A DNA stretch of 64,000 bases from contig JBBDJG010000015.1 in assembly GCA_040880005.1 (NCBI GenBank), positions 1-64,000 on the forward strand, written 5' to 3'. Of this stretch, positions 17,944-25,880 are shown piece after piece. This DNA comes from JBBDJG01 sp040880005. GTDB lineage: Bacteria > Actinomycetota > Thermoleophilia > Solirubrobacterales > JBBDJG01. A program made the translations under genes and the position numbers. Position 1 is the stretch's first letter, and each line of letters begins with the position of its first letter. The notes under the pieces were generated by a model. It searched no databases. It saw only the letters and a program-made list of their open reading frames with translations, and was not told where the DNA came from.

Positions 17944-18735
17944 TTACTGTCCCGGCGTCAATCCGCCGCCGCTCTGCCCGGGAATGCCGCCCTGCCCGGG
18001 AAGAGGTCCGAAGCCCTGCCCCGCGTCGCCGCCGCCCTGGCTCTTTGCCTTCTCGGCCTCTTCCTTCGCCTTGGCGACCTCGCGTGCGTACTTCTTGCCG
18101 GCCTTCTCCTTGTCCTCGAGGTCGTCCTTGGCGGTGTTGCGCTGATCCCTTGGCGTCAGGCTGATCGCCTTCGTCTGCGCCTCGCCGCCGAGCTCGTTGT
18201 CGCCGTTGGCATAGGCAAACAGAGACAGGAACGCCCACGCGTTCGCCGCTTTCGGGTTGCCGTCGACGACGATCTGCTGCGCTTCCTGGGCGCCTTCGGC
18301 GTCGCCGAGCTGCGCGTACGTGTCCGCGGCATATTGCGCGATCCCGGCATTGGGCTCGCCGTTCACGAGCTTCGCGTAGCGCTCCCACGCCGCCACGCCC
18401 TCGTTGGCGGCGGTCTCACCCTTGTCGGTATAGGCACCCGCCTCGGGATCGATGCCCGCGGGCGATTGACTGAGCGTGAACTCCGCCCGCGCGAGGTCCA
18501 GCCAGGCCTTTGCGCTCTTCGGGCTCTGCTTCGTGGCAGTCCGGGCATTGGAGACCTCGTCGTCGAACGCCGAGTCGGCCGAGCCACCGCCGCCGCCGAT
18601 CGCATCGAACAGCCCACCTCCCGAGCCTCCGGTGCCGACGCCGAATCCGACCAGACCCACGCCGAACAGCACCGCGAGGATCACATAGCTGACCTGTATC
18701 AGCCGCTTGCGTCTGCCTCTCAAATCGAAGAGCAA
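17944..18735 (-). CDS. TPR-repeat membrane protein
   Basis: An N-terminal membrane anchor (VSYVILAVLFGVGLVGFGVGTG) is followed by a Gly-rich spacer. Then come tetratricopeptide-like helices (SAKAWLDLARAEFTL, IAQYAADTYAQLGDAEGAQEA, AANAWAFLSLFAYANGD), a charged Lys/Glu helix, and a Gly/Pro/Gln-rich tail. 263 residues. It follows tatC by 27 bases and is probably co-transcribed. TPR domains mediate protein contacts; no enzymatic motif is seen, so a scaffold or assembly role is inferred. Confidence 0.8.
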   Translation of the reverse strand: MLFDLRGRRKRLIQVSYVILAVLFGVGLVGFGVGTGGSGGGLFDAIGGGGGSADSAFDDEVSNARTATKQSPKSAKAWLDLARAEFTLSQSPAGIDPEAGAYTDKGETAANEGVAAWERYAKLVNGEPNAGIAQYAADTYAQLGDAEGAQEAQQIVVDGNPKAANAWAFLSLFAYANGDNELGGEAQTKAISLTPRDQRNTAKDDLEDKEKAGKKYAREVAKAKEEAEKAKSQGGGDAGQGFGPLPGQGGIPGQSGGGLTPGQ

Positions 18736-18762
18736 CCCAACTCCTTGTTCATCCTGCTCGTT

Positions 18763-19530
18763 CTAGCCGGATCCCTCGGGCGAGGGCTGCGATGCCGCGC
18801 GTTTCGTGCCCTGGCCACCGAACATCGATGCCAGCACGATACTCAACTCGTACAACACCAGCAGCGGCACCATCTCGATGATCATCGACACGGGGTCAAC
18901 CGTCGGCAGCAGCGCCGCGAGGATCGCGATCGCCAGGATCGCGTAGCGCCGCCACTCGCGCAGCTTCTGGGGAGTCGCGAGACCGAGCCTGACCGCCGTG
19001 AGGATCGCGATCGGGACCTGGAACAGCAACCCCATCGAGAGCATCAACAGCGACACGAAACCGTAGTAGTCGCGCGCCCGCACCTGGATGTTGAACTGGC
19101 CGCTGTTGAAATCCAGCAGGAACTTGACCGCGGGGTCGAGCACCACGAAGTAGCAGAACAGCACGCCGCCTATGAACAGGAACGGCACCATCAGCAGCAG
19201 TGGCAGTGCCGTTCGGCGCTCGCCCGGGCGCAGCGCCGGCAGGATGAACGCGTACAGCTGGTAGAGGATCACCGGCAGCGCCAGCGCCAGCGCGGCGTAG
19301 GCGGCGACCGTCAGCGTCGTCATGAACGGCTCGGTCACGCCGAACGTGATCGGAGTGCGGCCGTCCGGAAGCGGGCGGTTGAGCAAGTCGAGGATGCGAT
19401 GGTTCTGCCACAGGCACAGGCCCAGCGCGGCGGCGAACGTCACCAGCGCGACGATCAGCCGGGTGCGCAGCTCGTCGAGGTGCTCGACGAGGGTGAGCCG
19501 ATCCTCGTGCTTGACCGGCTTGACCTTCAT
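18763..19530 (-). CDS. tatC: Tat translocase subunit TatC
   Basis: Receptor of the twin-arginine translocase; binds Tat signal peptides and recruits TatA. Six membrane helices. Family features: HLDELRTRLIVAL at the N-terminus, EPFMTTLTVAAYAALALALPVILYQLYAFILPAL, and FVSLLMLSMGLLFQVPIAI. Start chosen at ATG 19530 (MKVKPVKHEDRLTLVEHLDELR); longer readings would run back through tatA. 255 residues, normal. A Tat client, the Rieske protein, is encoded at 24537-25247. Confidence 0.96.
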   Translation of the reverse strand: MKVKPVKHEDRLTLVEHLDELRTRLIVALVTFAAALGLCLWQNHRILDLLNRPLPDGRTPITFGVTEPFMTTLTVAAYAALALALPVILYQLYAFILPALRPGERRTALPLLLMVPFLFIGGVLFCYFVVLDPAVKFLLDFNSGQFNIQVRARDYYGFVSLLMLSMGLLFQVPIAILTAVRLGLATPQKLREWRRYAILAIAILAALLPTVDPVSMIIEMVPLLVLYELSIVLASMFGGQGTKRAASQPSPEGSG

Positions 19531-19558
19531 CCTCGCCGACGCGCCCCGTCCAAGGACG

Positions 19559-19825
19559 CTAGGACTTGCGGTTGTGGACGACCTCGCCCTCGAGCGGAGT
19601 GTCGGTGGACTGGTCGGCCTCGTCGTCGGCTCGGGCGGCGGAGTCCTCGATCTCCGGCTTGGACTCGTCGTGCTCGCCACGGCCGGACACGGACTCCTTG
19701 AACTCGCGCATGCCCCTGCCGAGCGAGCGACCCAGCTCGGGCAGGCGCTTGGGGCCGAACACGAGCAGCGCGATCACCAAGACGATAATTATCTCGAGCG
19801 GTCCTATGCCGTTTACGAAGGGCAT
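19559..19825 (-). CDS. tatA: Tat translocase subunit TatA
   Basis: Pore-forming Tat component. 88 residues: one N-terminal membrane helix (GPLEIIIVLVIALLVFGP) leading straight into the amphipathic helix RLPELGRSLGRGMREFKESV, the TatA/TatE pattern. The tail is acidic. It lies 28 bases upstream of tatC in the same direction. Confidence 0.95.
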   Translation of the reverse strand: MPFVNGIGPLEIIIVLVIALLVFGPKRLPELGRSLGRGMREFKESVSGRGEHDESKPEIEDSAARADDEADQSTDTPLEGEVVHNRKS

Positions 19826-19921
19826 GCTCCTTCATGGTATCGACGGGCATCCCCCGGCACCTGAGGTTCGCCCAAAGACGCAGGCCCGATGGCAGCTCCA
19901 CGACGGCCTGGAGGCCCGCAG

Positions 19922-20485
19922 TTACTCGAAGTTGCGGTAAAAACGGGACGGAGTCGGCTCGGCCTGCCCCTGGTACTTGCTGCCCACCTCGCTTGCGCCG
20001 TAGGGGTGGTCGACCGGCCCGTCCATCCTCATGAACGAGATCTGACCGATCGGCATGCCCCGGTAGATCGTTATCGGGAGGTTGGCGACGTTGGACAGCT
20101 CGAGCGTCAGATTGCCCTCGAAACAGGGGTCCACGAACCCTGCCGTGGAGTGGATCAGCAGACCCAGCCGTCCAAGCGAGCTTTTCCCCTCCAGCCGCGC
20201 AACGAGGTCGTCCGGGAGCGCGATCGACTCGAGCGTCTGACCGAGCACGAACTCCCCCGGATGCAGCACGAACGGCTCTGCATCGTCGATTTCAATCAGC
20301 TCGGTGAGGTCGTCCATCGGCTGGCGGACGTCGATGTAGGGGTAGCGGTTGTTGTGAAAGACGCGGAACTTGGAGTCGACCCGCACGTCGATCGATGAGG
20401 GCTGCACCAGGGCCTCGTCATAGGGATCGACGACTATCCGTCCAGCTTCGACCTCGGCCCTAATGGTGTGGTCGCTGAGCACCAT
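19922..20485 (-). CDS. dcd: dCTP deaminase
   Basis: Deaminates dCTP toward dUTP/dUMP for thymidylate synthesis. 187-residue trimeric fold with GKSSLGRLGLLIHSTAGFVDP and LTLELSNVANLPITIYRGMPIGQ, ending in GSKYQGQAEPTPSRFYRNFE. The HSTAGF stretch and C-terminus resemble the mycobacterial dCTP deaminase/dUTPase, so it may be bifunctional. One oddity: the highly conserved DPGFEG loop reads DPCFEG, with Cys for Gly. Confidence 0.95.
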   Translation of the reverse strand: MVLSDHTIRAEVEAGRIVVDPYDEALVQPSSIDVRVDSKFRVFHNNRYPYIDVRQPMDDLTELIEIDDAEPFVLHPGEFVLGQTLESIALPDDLVARLEGKSSLGRLGLLIHSTAGFVDPCFEGNLTLELSNVANLPITIYRGMPIGQISFMRMDGPVDHPYGASEVGSKYQGQAEPTPSRFYRNFE

Positions 20486-20602
20486 CGCAGGGCGAAAGTC
20501 TAACCCCTTCCATACTTGCGGCCGCTAAAGAGCACGGCTGGGTGAGCCGATAAGTGGCCTGAGATGGCGGCGCCCAGGAACAGGCATCAGGAGGGGCACA
20601 AG

Positions 20603-21019
20603 GTGAAGCGTGTGGCCCTGCCGAGCGGCAAGACGATCGAGGTCGTCTACTTCGAGCCTGCCGCGCACGGGGACTTGAACGGACACGCGCCGGGCGAGAC
20701 TTCACTTGAACGGCAGCGTGAACAGCAGGGCGAGCTGCACATATGCCCCGAGTGCCACAACCGGCTCGTGTACCCAGTGCACTGGAGTGAGGTCGACCGG
20801 ATCAACTGGGAGGTCACGCTTCGCTGTCCGAACTGCGAGTGGACGGACACCGGCGTCTTCGATCAGGAAACCGTCGAGCGGTTCGATGAAGCGCTCGACC
20901 GCGGCACTGACGACTTGGTCGATGATCTCAAGCGCCTGATCCATGCGAACATGGAAGAGGAGATCGAGCGGTTCTCCACGGCGCTGGTCAACGACTACAT
21001 CCTGCCCGAGGACTTCTAA
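20603..21019 (+). CDS. zinc-ribbon protein of unknown function
   Basis: I start at GTG 20603, which has GAGGGG 6 bases upstream. The 138 residues begin KRVALPSGKTIEVVYFEP. A central zinc ribbon is formed by CPEC and CPNC about 33 residues apart (LHICPECHNRLVYPV ... LRCPNCEWT), followed by an acidic helical C-terminus (LIHANMEEEIERFSTALVNDY). No DNA-binding or catalytic signature beyond the ribbon. Followed by a strong hairpin at 21023-21050. Confidence 0.82.
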   Translation: MKRVALPSGKTIEVVYFEPAAHGDLNGHAPGETSLERQREQQGELHICPECHNRLVYPVHWSEVDRINWEVTLRCPNCEWTDTGVFDQETVERFDEALDRGTDDLVDDLKRLIHANMEEEIERFSTALVNDYILPEDF

Positions 21020-21022
21020 ATT

Positions 21023-21050
21023 CCGACTTTCCCTTAGACGGGAAAGTCGG
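21023..21050 (+). terminator. hairpin after the zinc-ribbon gene
   Basis: Perfect 11-bp stem CCGACTTTCCC / GGGAAAGTCGG with loop TTAGAC, starting 4 bases after the stop codon. It lies between convergent genes and pairs functionally with the second hairpin at 21081-21108. Confidence 0.7.
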
Positions 21051-21080
21051 GAGCTCTGTAGCGCGGCACCCTGAGAGCCG

Positions 21081-21108
21081 CCGGTTTTTGCGGCTAAGCA
21101 AAAACCGG
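21081..21108 (-). terminator. hairpin after the polyprenyl synthase gene
   Basis: Perfect 11-bp stem CCGGTTTTTGC / GCAAAAACCGG with loop GGCTAA, 8 bases beyond the stop of the leftward polyprenyl synthase gene. The placement suggests one terminator per convergent transcription unit. Confidence 0.7.
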
Positions 21109-21115
21109 AATTTGT

Positions 21116-22111
21116 TCATGCGTAGCGCTCCACTATCCCGTCGGCGACGAGGTCGAGCGCCGAGCGTAGCTCCGAGTCGAGGCCCCCTTCCAGCGACGCC
21201 TTGGCCTCGGCGATCATCTCCGTCGCTCGGGCGCGGGCGCGCTCGAGCGCCCCGGTCGCGGCGATCCTGTCGCACACCAGCTCGGCACGGGCCGGATCCC
21301 GGATCTCACGCAGCTCGAGGCCGCGCAGCAGTGGATCGATCTCGCGCGCGAGGATCAACGGCAGCGTCGTGGTCCCCTCGAGCAGATCGGTTCCGCGGCG
21401 CTTGCCCGTCAGCTCGGCCGGGCCGCTCACGTCCAGCACGTCATCGAGCATCTGGAAGGCGAGGCCGACCGTGACGCCGAACGAGGACAGCAACTCGACT
21501 TGGTCGCGCGGGCGCTCGGCGGCCAATCCGCCAAGCGTGCAAGCGGCCGAGAACAGGCGCGCGGTCTTGAGATCGCAGCGCAACAAGTAGCGGCTCTCCT
21601 CGATCCCCGCGGCGAAGACGTCGGCGCGCTGCGCGAACTCGCCCTGCGACAGCGCCAGACAGGCGTCCGACAGCACGCGTAGCTGCGCCGAGTCCCCGTT
21701 GGCTGCCAGCAGCCGCAGAGCGCGGGAGAGCAGGAAGTCACCCGTGGCGGTCGCGACGACCGGTCCCGCCGACGCAAAGACGGTCGGTTGGCCCCGGCGC
21801 AGCGGCGCCGCGTCGACGACATCGTCGTGCACCAACGTGGCCATGTGGACCAGTTCGACGGCCGCGCCCATTCGAACCAAGGCGTCGCTCGCGGCGGGCA
21901 CGCCGCAGAGGAACACCAGCAGAGGGCGCAAGCGCTTGCCGCCCGCGGTGAGCGTGCCGAGCGCGTGCGTCGACAGCTCCACCGAATAGCCGCCGGCCGC
22001 GCTGGTCAGCTCGCGCTCGGTGCGCTGCATCAGGGCGACAACGCGCTCGCCGCCGGCAACGACCGCGGCCTCGAAGCTCGAGGTCGCCGGCTCGGCGTCT
22101 CGGCCGCGCAC
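21116..22111 (-). CDS. polyprenyl diphosphate synthase
   Basis: Trans-prenyltransferase that builds the isoprenoid chain, probably the menaquinone side chain given menG next door. First Asp-rich motif in LVHDDVVDAAPLRRGQPT, second in FQMLDDVLDVSG, plus GGKRLRP and GDFLLSRALRLLA. GTG 22111 gives 331 residues, normal; it lies 5 bases after the menG stop. Chain length cannot be read with confidence. Confidence 0.93.
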   Translation of the reverse strand: MRGRDAEPATSSFEAAVVAGGERVVALMQRTERELTSAAGGYSVELSTHALGTLTAGGKRLRPLLVFLCGVPAASDALVRMGAAVELVHMATLVHDDVVDAAPLRRGQPTVFASAGPVVATATGDFLLSRALRLLAANGDSAQLRVLSDACLALSQGEFAQRADVFAAGIEESRYLLRCDLKTARLFSAACTLGGLAAERPRDQVELLSSFGVTVGLAFQMLDDVLDVSGPAELTGKRRGTDLLEGTTTLPLILAREIDPLLRGLELREIRDPARAELVCDRIAATGALERARARATEMIAEAKASLEGGLDSELRSALDLVADGIVERYA

Positions 22112-22116
22112 CCGCC

Positions 22117-22836
22117 TCAGCCCTCCCGCACGACTCCCGAGTGAATCGCGACGATGCCGCCCGCCAGCAGCAGGTAGCGGATCGCGTCCAGCCCGACCGC
22201 GTCCATCCTCGCCGCCAGCTCCTGCGCCTCGGGGAACCTGCGAACCGACTCGGGAAGGTACGAATAGGCGTCGTGGTCGCCGGCGGCCGTGCCCAGCAAC
22301 GGAACCACCTGCTCGAACCAGAGCGAGTAGAACCAGCTCAAGGGCGGCCGCTTGGGCGAAGTGATCTCGAGTACCGCCACGCGCCCGCCGGGCCGCACCA
22401 CTCGTGCCATCTCCGCGATGCCACGATCCAAGTCCGCCAGGTTGCGCACGCCGAAGCCAACCGTCGCCGCGTCGAAGTAGCCATCCTTGAAGGGCAGCTC
22501 GAGCGCGTTGCCGTGCACGAATGACACCGGCAGCCCGGCCGCCTCGGCCTTGTGGCGAGCAAGCTCGAGCATCGGCTCCGAGAAGTCGATGCCGATCACC
22601 TCGCCCTCGGCCCCCACCCTGCGCTTGAGCTCGATCGCGAGGTCGCCGGTGCCGGCACACAGATCGACCGCACGCTGGCCGGGGCGCAACGCCGCCAGAT
22701 CGGCCGCTCGTGTGCGCCATCGGTGGTGCAGGCCGGCCGACATGACCGAATTCATCAGGTCGTAGTGGCCGGCGATGCGGTCGAACATCGTCCGCACCTG
22801 CTGCTCGCTCGCGGCAGTGGTTTCGCCGCCGTTCAT
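22117..22836 (-). CDS. menG: demethylmenaquinone methyltransferase
   Basis: SAM-dependent C-methyltransferase for the last step of menaquinone synthesis (UbiE/MenG family). Motif I is VDLCAGTGDLAIEL. The family blocks FDRIAGHYDLMNSVMSAGLHHRWR and FGVRNLADLDRGIAEMARVVRPGGRVAVLEI are both present. ATG 22836 is used; longer readings enter the GC-rich repeat. 239 residues. The downstream bc complex uses menaquinol. Confidence 0.95.
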   Translation of the reverse strand: MNGGETTAASEQQVRTMFDRIAGHYDLMNSVMSAGLHHRWRTRAADLAALRPGQRAVDLCAGTGDLAIELKRRVGAEGEVIGIDFSEPMLELARHKAEAAGLPVSFVHGNALELPFKDGYFDAATVGFGVRNLADLDRGIAEMARVVRPGGRVAVLEITSPKRPPLSWFYSLWFEQVVPLLGTAAGDHDAYSYLPESVRRFPEAQELAARMDAVGLDAIRYLLLAGGIVAIHSGVVREG

Positions 22837-22878
22837 GGTCAGGCGGCCGCCGTCATGGGCCTGCGGCTGCCGTAGGCA

Positions 22879-22976
22879 GACGCTCGCACATGAGGGCGGA
22901 CCGAGGGGGGCGTGGCCCCCTCGTTGCGACGCTCGCACATGCCGGGGGTCGGAGAGGCGGTGAGCCCCCCGTTGTC
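22879..22976. repeat. two tandem copies of a 49-bp unit with a G5-C5 palindrome
   Basis: GACGCTCGCACATG occurs at 22879 and again at 22928. Each copy is followed by an inverted G-run/C-run block; the first is CGAGGGGG (22902-22909) against CCCCCTCG (22916-22923). The unit resembles in design, not in sequence, the 51-bp array at 39 kb. It lies between the menG start and the qcrC stop, so it may terminate the heme/bc operon. Confidence 0.6.
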
Positions 22977-23007
22977 TCTCCCGGCGGCGTTCATGTATTC
23001 CTGCCCG

Positions 23008-23733
23008 CTACTTCAGGTTCGACACGTAGTAGACGAGGTCATTGAACTTGTTCCGCGGCAGGCTCGTGTACGCAGGCATCGGCGGGACCGGGATCTGGAG
23101 CGTGCGCGCAATCGCGTCGGGCGGCAACTTGTCGCCGGCCTCGGACAGGTCCGGCCCCAGCGTGCCGCCCGCCTCGTCGAACTTGTGGCAGGCTCCGCAG
23201 CCGGCCTGGTTGGCGACCTGCTGGCCCCTGAAGAACTGGCGAGACTCGCCCACGTTCAACTCGCTGGGCGGCTTCATGTCTATCTGGTCGGGCGCCCTCG
23301 CGTGCGCGCCCAGGTAGGTCAGATACGCCATCAGCACGATCATCGAGATGCCGAAAGTCGTCGCGATCGGTCGCTTCGCGGGATGGCGTTCGGGGTTGCG
23401 ATCGATGAATGGCAGCAGGACCAGCAGCACCATCGCGATCGTCGGCACCCCGATCGTGGCAAGCACGACGAGCGACGGCGGCTTGATCACGCGCAGCACC
23501 TCGAACAAGAAGTAGAAGTACCAGTCGGGCCGCGGCGTGTAGGTAACGGTGGTCGGGTCGGCCTTGTTCTGAAGCTCACCTGCGCCGAGGATCACCGCCA
23601 GCGCGATGATCACGACCATCACGATCGCCGACATCACCGAATCCTTCAGCACCGCGTACGGGAAGAACGGCTTGCCCTGTTCCTTCAGGACCTGGTACTC
23701 ACGCAGGTACTGCTCCTTCTGCCGGGCATCCAT
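23008..23733 (-). CDS. qcrC: menaquinol-cytochrome c reductase subunit: cytochrome b subunit IV fused to cytochrome c
   Basis: Combines the three-helix C-terminal part of cytochrome b (subunit IV, residues about 1-150) with a mono-heme c domain: GCGACHKF is the CxxCH heme site, and MPAY near the C-terminus offers the likely Met ligand. The quinol-site motif is PDWYFYFLFEVLR. This b(IV)-c fusion is the Bacillus QcrC design rather than the diheme QcrC of mycobacteria. Last of the qcrA-B-C run, 6 bases after qcrB. Confidence 0.93.
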   Translation of the reverse strand: MDARQKEQYLREYQVLKEQGKPFFPYAVLKDSVMSAIVMVVIIALAVILGAGELQNKADPTTVTYTPRPDWYFYFLFEVLRVIKPPSLVVLATIGVPTIAMVLLVLLPFIDRNPERHPAKRPIATTFGISMIVLMAYLTYLGAHARAPDQIDMKPPSELNVGESRQFFRGQQVANQAGCGACHKFDEAGGTLGPDLSEAGDKLPPDAIARTLQIPVPPMPAYTSLPRNKFNDLVYYVSNLK

Positions 23734-23739
23734 GGCGGT

Positions 23740-24537
23740 CTAGACCTCTTCCCGCTCGGTCTCGGGCAGCTTGGCCGCGACCCAGGGCGGCGCGGTGATG
23801 CCGAGGCGCGTCACGAGGTAGAGGTGCACGCCAATCAGCGCGGCGATCGCGCCGGGGATCAGCAGCATGTGGATCGCGTAGAAGCGCGCCAGAGTGGTCG
23901 CGCCGAACTCCGGTCCTGCGCGCAGGAAGTCGGACAGATACGGCCCGAGGATCGGAGCCGTGCCGTTGATGTTGACCCCGACCACCGTCGCCCAGAACGA
24001 GCGCTGGTCGAACGGCAGCAGGTAGCCGGTGAAACCCATCGCCATCGTCAGGACCAGCAGCACGACGCCAACGAGCCAGTTCAGCTCGCGTGGATACTTG
24101 TAGGCACCAAAGAAGAATGTGCGCCCCATGTGCAGGAAGATCAGCACGACCATCACCGAGGAGCCCCAGTGATGCATGCCGCGCACGATGTCACCCATCC
24201 ACACGTCGTTGGTGATGTGCTGCACGCTGTCGTAGGCGTTGGTCGGCGACGGGTCGTAGTACATGGCCAGGACCACACCGGTCACCGCCTGGGCCAGGAA
24301 CGCGAACATGGTCGCCGAGCCGAGCGTGTAGAACCAGTTGACCTTGGGCACCTTGCGGAACATGAACGCGCGGGCCAGACCGCTGGCCGCAGTTCGTTCC
24401 TCCACCCATGCGGCGAGATCGGCGTTTGCCTCGAGCGCCTGCTTTTTCAGCGGGGGCTTCTCGCCAGGCTGCACAGCCGGCTTTGGCGGCTTGCGCTTGC
24501 GACCGGGGGTCGGAGGCTTGGGAATCTTCAGTGCCAT
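23740..24537 (-). CDS. qcrB: menaquinol-cytochrome c reductase cytochrome b6-type subunit
   Basis: Four-helix diheme cytochrome b. Heme-ligand His residues sit in VRGMHHWGSSVMVVLIFLHM and in FYAIHMLLIPGAIAALIGVHLYLV. PF-DQRSFWATVV precedes the Qo loop. 265 residues, including a 40-residue Lys/Pro-rich N-terminus. Its ATG overlaps the qcrA stop by one base. It works with qcrC, which carries the rest of cytochrome b. Confidence 0.95.
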   Translation of the reverse strand: MALKIPKPPTPGRKRKPPKPAVQPGEKPPLKKQALEANADLAAWVEERTAASGLARAFMFRKVPKVNWFYTLGSATMFAFLAQAVTGVVLAMYYDPSPTNAYDSVQHITNDVWMGDIVRGMHHWGSSVMVVLIFLHMGRTFFFGAYKYPRELNWLVGVVLLVLTMAMGFTGYLLPFDQRSFWATVVGVNINGTAPILGPYLSDFLRAGPEFGATTLARFYAIHMLLIPGAIAALIGVHLYLVTRLGITAPPWVAAKLPETEREEV

Positions 24538-25247
24538 CAGCTACCAGGGCTCTGAACGGAGAAGCGCTTCGGATACAGGTACTGCCAGACCCCGTCGAGC
24601 GGCTCGCCGGGGTCGCGCGGCGCATACGCCTTCAGCTGCGAGTTCACCGAGTAGCGCGGCCCGATCTGTACGCGGCCCTTGCGAACTCGAGTCTTGAAGC
24701 GATCGAGCGGCCGCACCGGCGGCCCGCCCACGACCCTGCCTTCGAAGTCGTACACCCCGCCATGACACGGGCACACGAAGCGCTCCGTCGGAGCGACCCA
24801 TCGAACCGGGCACCCGAGATGGGCACAGCGCGTCGACAGTGCGACGATCTGCCCGGGCTTCTCACTCGAGAACAACTCCGGGTTCGACTTGCGGATGTAA
24901 ACGGTGGTCTTGCCCGCCTCACCGATGTCGGACACCAGCGTCATCGTCTTCGGAACGTAGTTGTCGGGAGTGAAGTCATCCGGCGAGCCGACGTCCTGCC
25001 AGGGGAATTCGACCTCCTCGAACACGGGGGCAAGCGCGAAGCCGATCGCCGGCAAGGCGACCGCGGCGCCCGCAATTCCGCCAGCGGCCAGTGCGCCACC
25101 CGAGAACAGCGCTCGGCGGTTGAAGGTCTCGCCCTCGTACTGGCCCGCCATCTTGGCCTTCGGCAGAGAGCGTTCGGCGGCGGAGTCAGAGCCGCCGGTG
25201 ACCTCCTCCGAGGCTGGCGTGCGCTCGCTGTCGTTGTCGTTCGCCAT
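24537..25247 (-). CDS. qcrA: Rieske iron-sulfur subunit
   Basis: Carries the [2Fe-2S] cluster that takes electrons from menaquinol. Ligands are CAHLGC and CPCHGG (residues about 157-178), with GGPPVRPLDRF after them. The N-terminal FNRRALFSGGALAAGGIAGAAV is a twin-arginine-type anchor, consistent with export by the TatAC encoded at 18763-19825. 236 residues. Confidence 0.96.
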   Translation of the reverse strand: MANDNDSERTPASEEVTGGSDSAAERSLPKAKMAGQYEGETFNRRALFSGGALAAGGIAGAAVALPAIGFALAPVFEEVEFPWQDVGSPDDFTPDNYVPKTMTLVSDIGEAGKTTVYIRKSNPELFSSEKPGQIVALSTRCAHLGCPVRWVAPTERFVCPCHGGVYDFEGRVVGGPPVRPLDRFKTRVRKGRVQIGPRYSVNSQLKAYAPRDPGEPLDGVWQYLYPKRFSVQSPGS

Positions 25248-25271
25248 CGGGAAGTCGGAAAGTTCCGGTTG

Positions 25272-25880
25272 TCACGTTGTCCGCGAAGCGCCGGAGAACG
25301 CGACCCGGAAAGCTATCAGGGCCTGCTCCAGCTCCCGCTCGAGCCCGACCTCGCGAGCGCGGGCCAGCGCGGCCTCCGGAACGTGGCGAGCCGCTTCCGG
25401 GTCGCCAATCCGTACGAGTTCCCTGGCATGCTCGTACTCGGGCCATCGGCCCGATCCGACTGCCAGCGAGGTCAGCGCCCACAGCGCGCCGGCCAACTCC
25501 CGATCCGGCCGCCCGTCGGAGCCGGGAGCGTGCAGCTGGGCGCAGAGCGCGATCAAGTCCGCAAAGTCCGCGATCGCGTCAACGTCGTCGAGCGCCGCCA
25601 GGCGCGTGAGACCGTATGCGTAAAGAAAATCGCCGCCGAGCAGCAGCAGGTCGCCGTCATCGGTGTCGATCAACCGACCTTGCAGGTAGTGGAGCAGGTA
25701 CCCCTCGTAGATGCTTTCGGTCAGCAGCGCGTACTGCGCGCGGCGCGCCTGCGCGCGCTTGCCTGCCGCCACCAGGGATCCCCAGAGCCCTTCTGGCCCG
25801 GCCGGCTCTACGAGCGCGTCCGCAAGCGGTGGCCCTTCGCCCTCGACCACGTCGCGTAAGGCATCGAGCGCGGCGCTCAT
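25272..25880 (-). CDS. uncharacterised protein, possible degenerate prenyl-synthase fold
   Basis: Not recognised with confidence. 202 residues, almost all helical. The segment DTDDGDLLLLGGDFLYAYGLTRLA resembles the GDFLLSRALRLLA helix of prenyl diphosphate synthases such as the one at 21116-22111, but no DDxxD catalytic motif is present. Starts with ATG overlapping the hemL stop as ATGA, so it is translationally coupled to heme synthesis and followed by qcrA 25 bases on. A helper for the bc complex or quinone/heme O assembly is possible, but is inference. Confidence 0.65.
   Translation of the reverse strand: MSAALDALRDVVEGEGPPLADALVEPAGPEGLWGSLVAAGKRAQARRAQYALLTESIYEGYLLHYLQGRLIDTDDGDLLLLGGDFLYAYGLTRLAALDDVDAIADFADLIALCAQLHAPGSDGRPDRELAGALWALTSLAVGSGRWPEYEHARELVRIGDPEAARHVPEAALARAREVGLERELEQALIAFRVAFSGASRTT

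Noticed and set aside
22912..24555. 547-residue plus-strand frame opposite qcrB/qcrC
   Set aside because: His/Arg/Asp-rich antisense shadow; cytochrome motifs on the minus strand are decisive.
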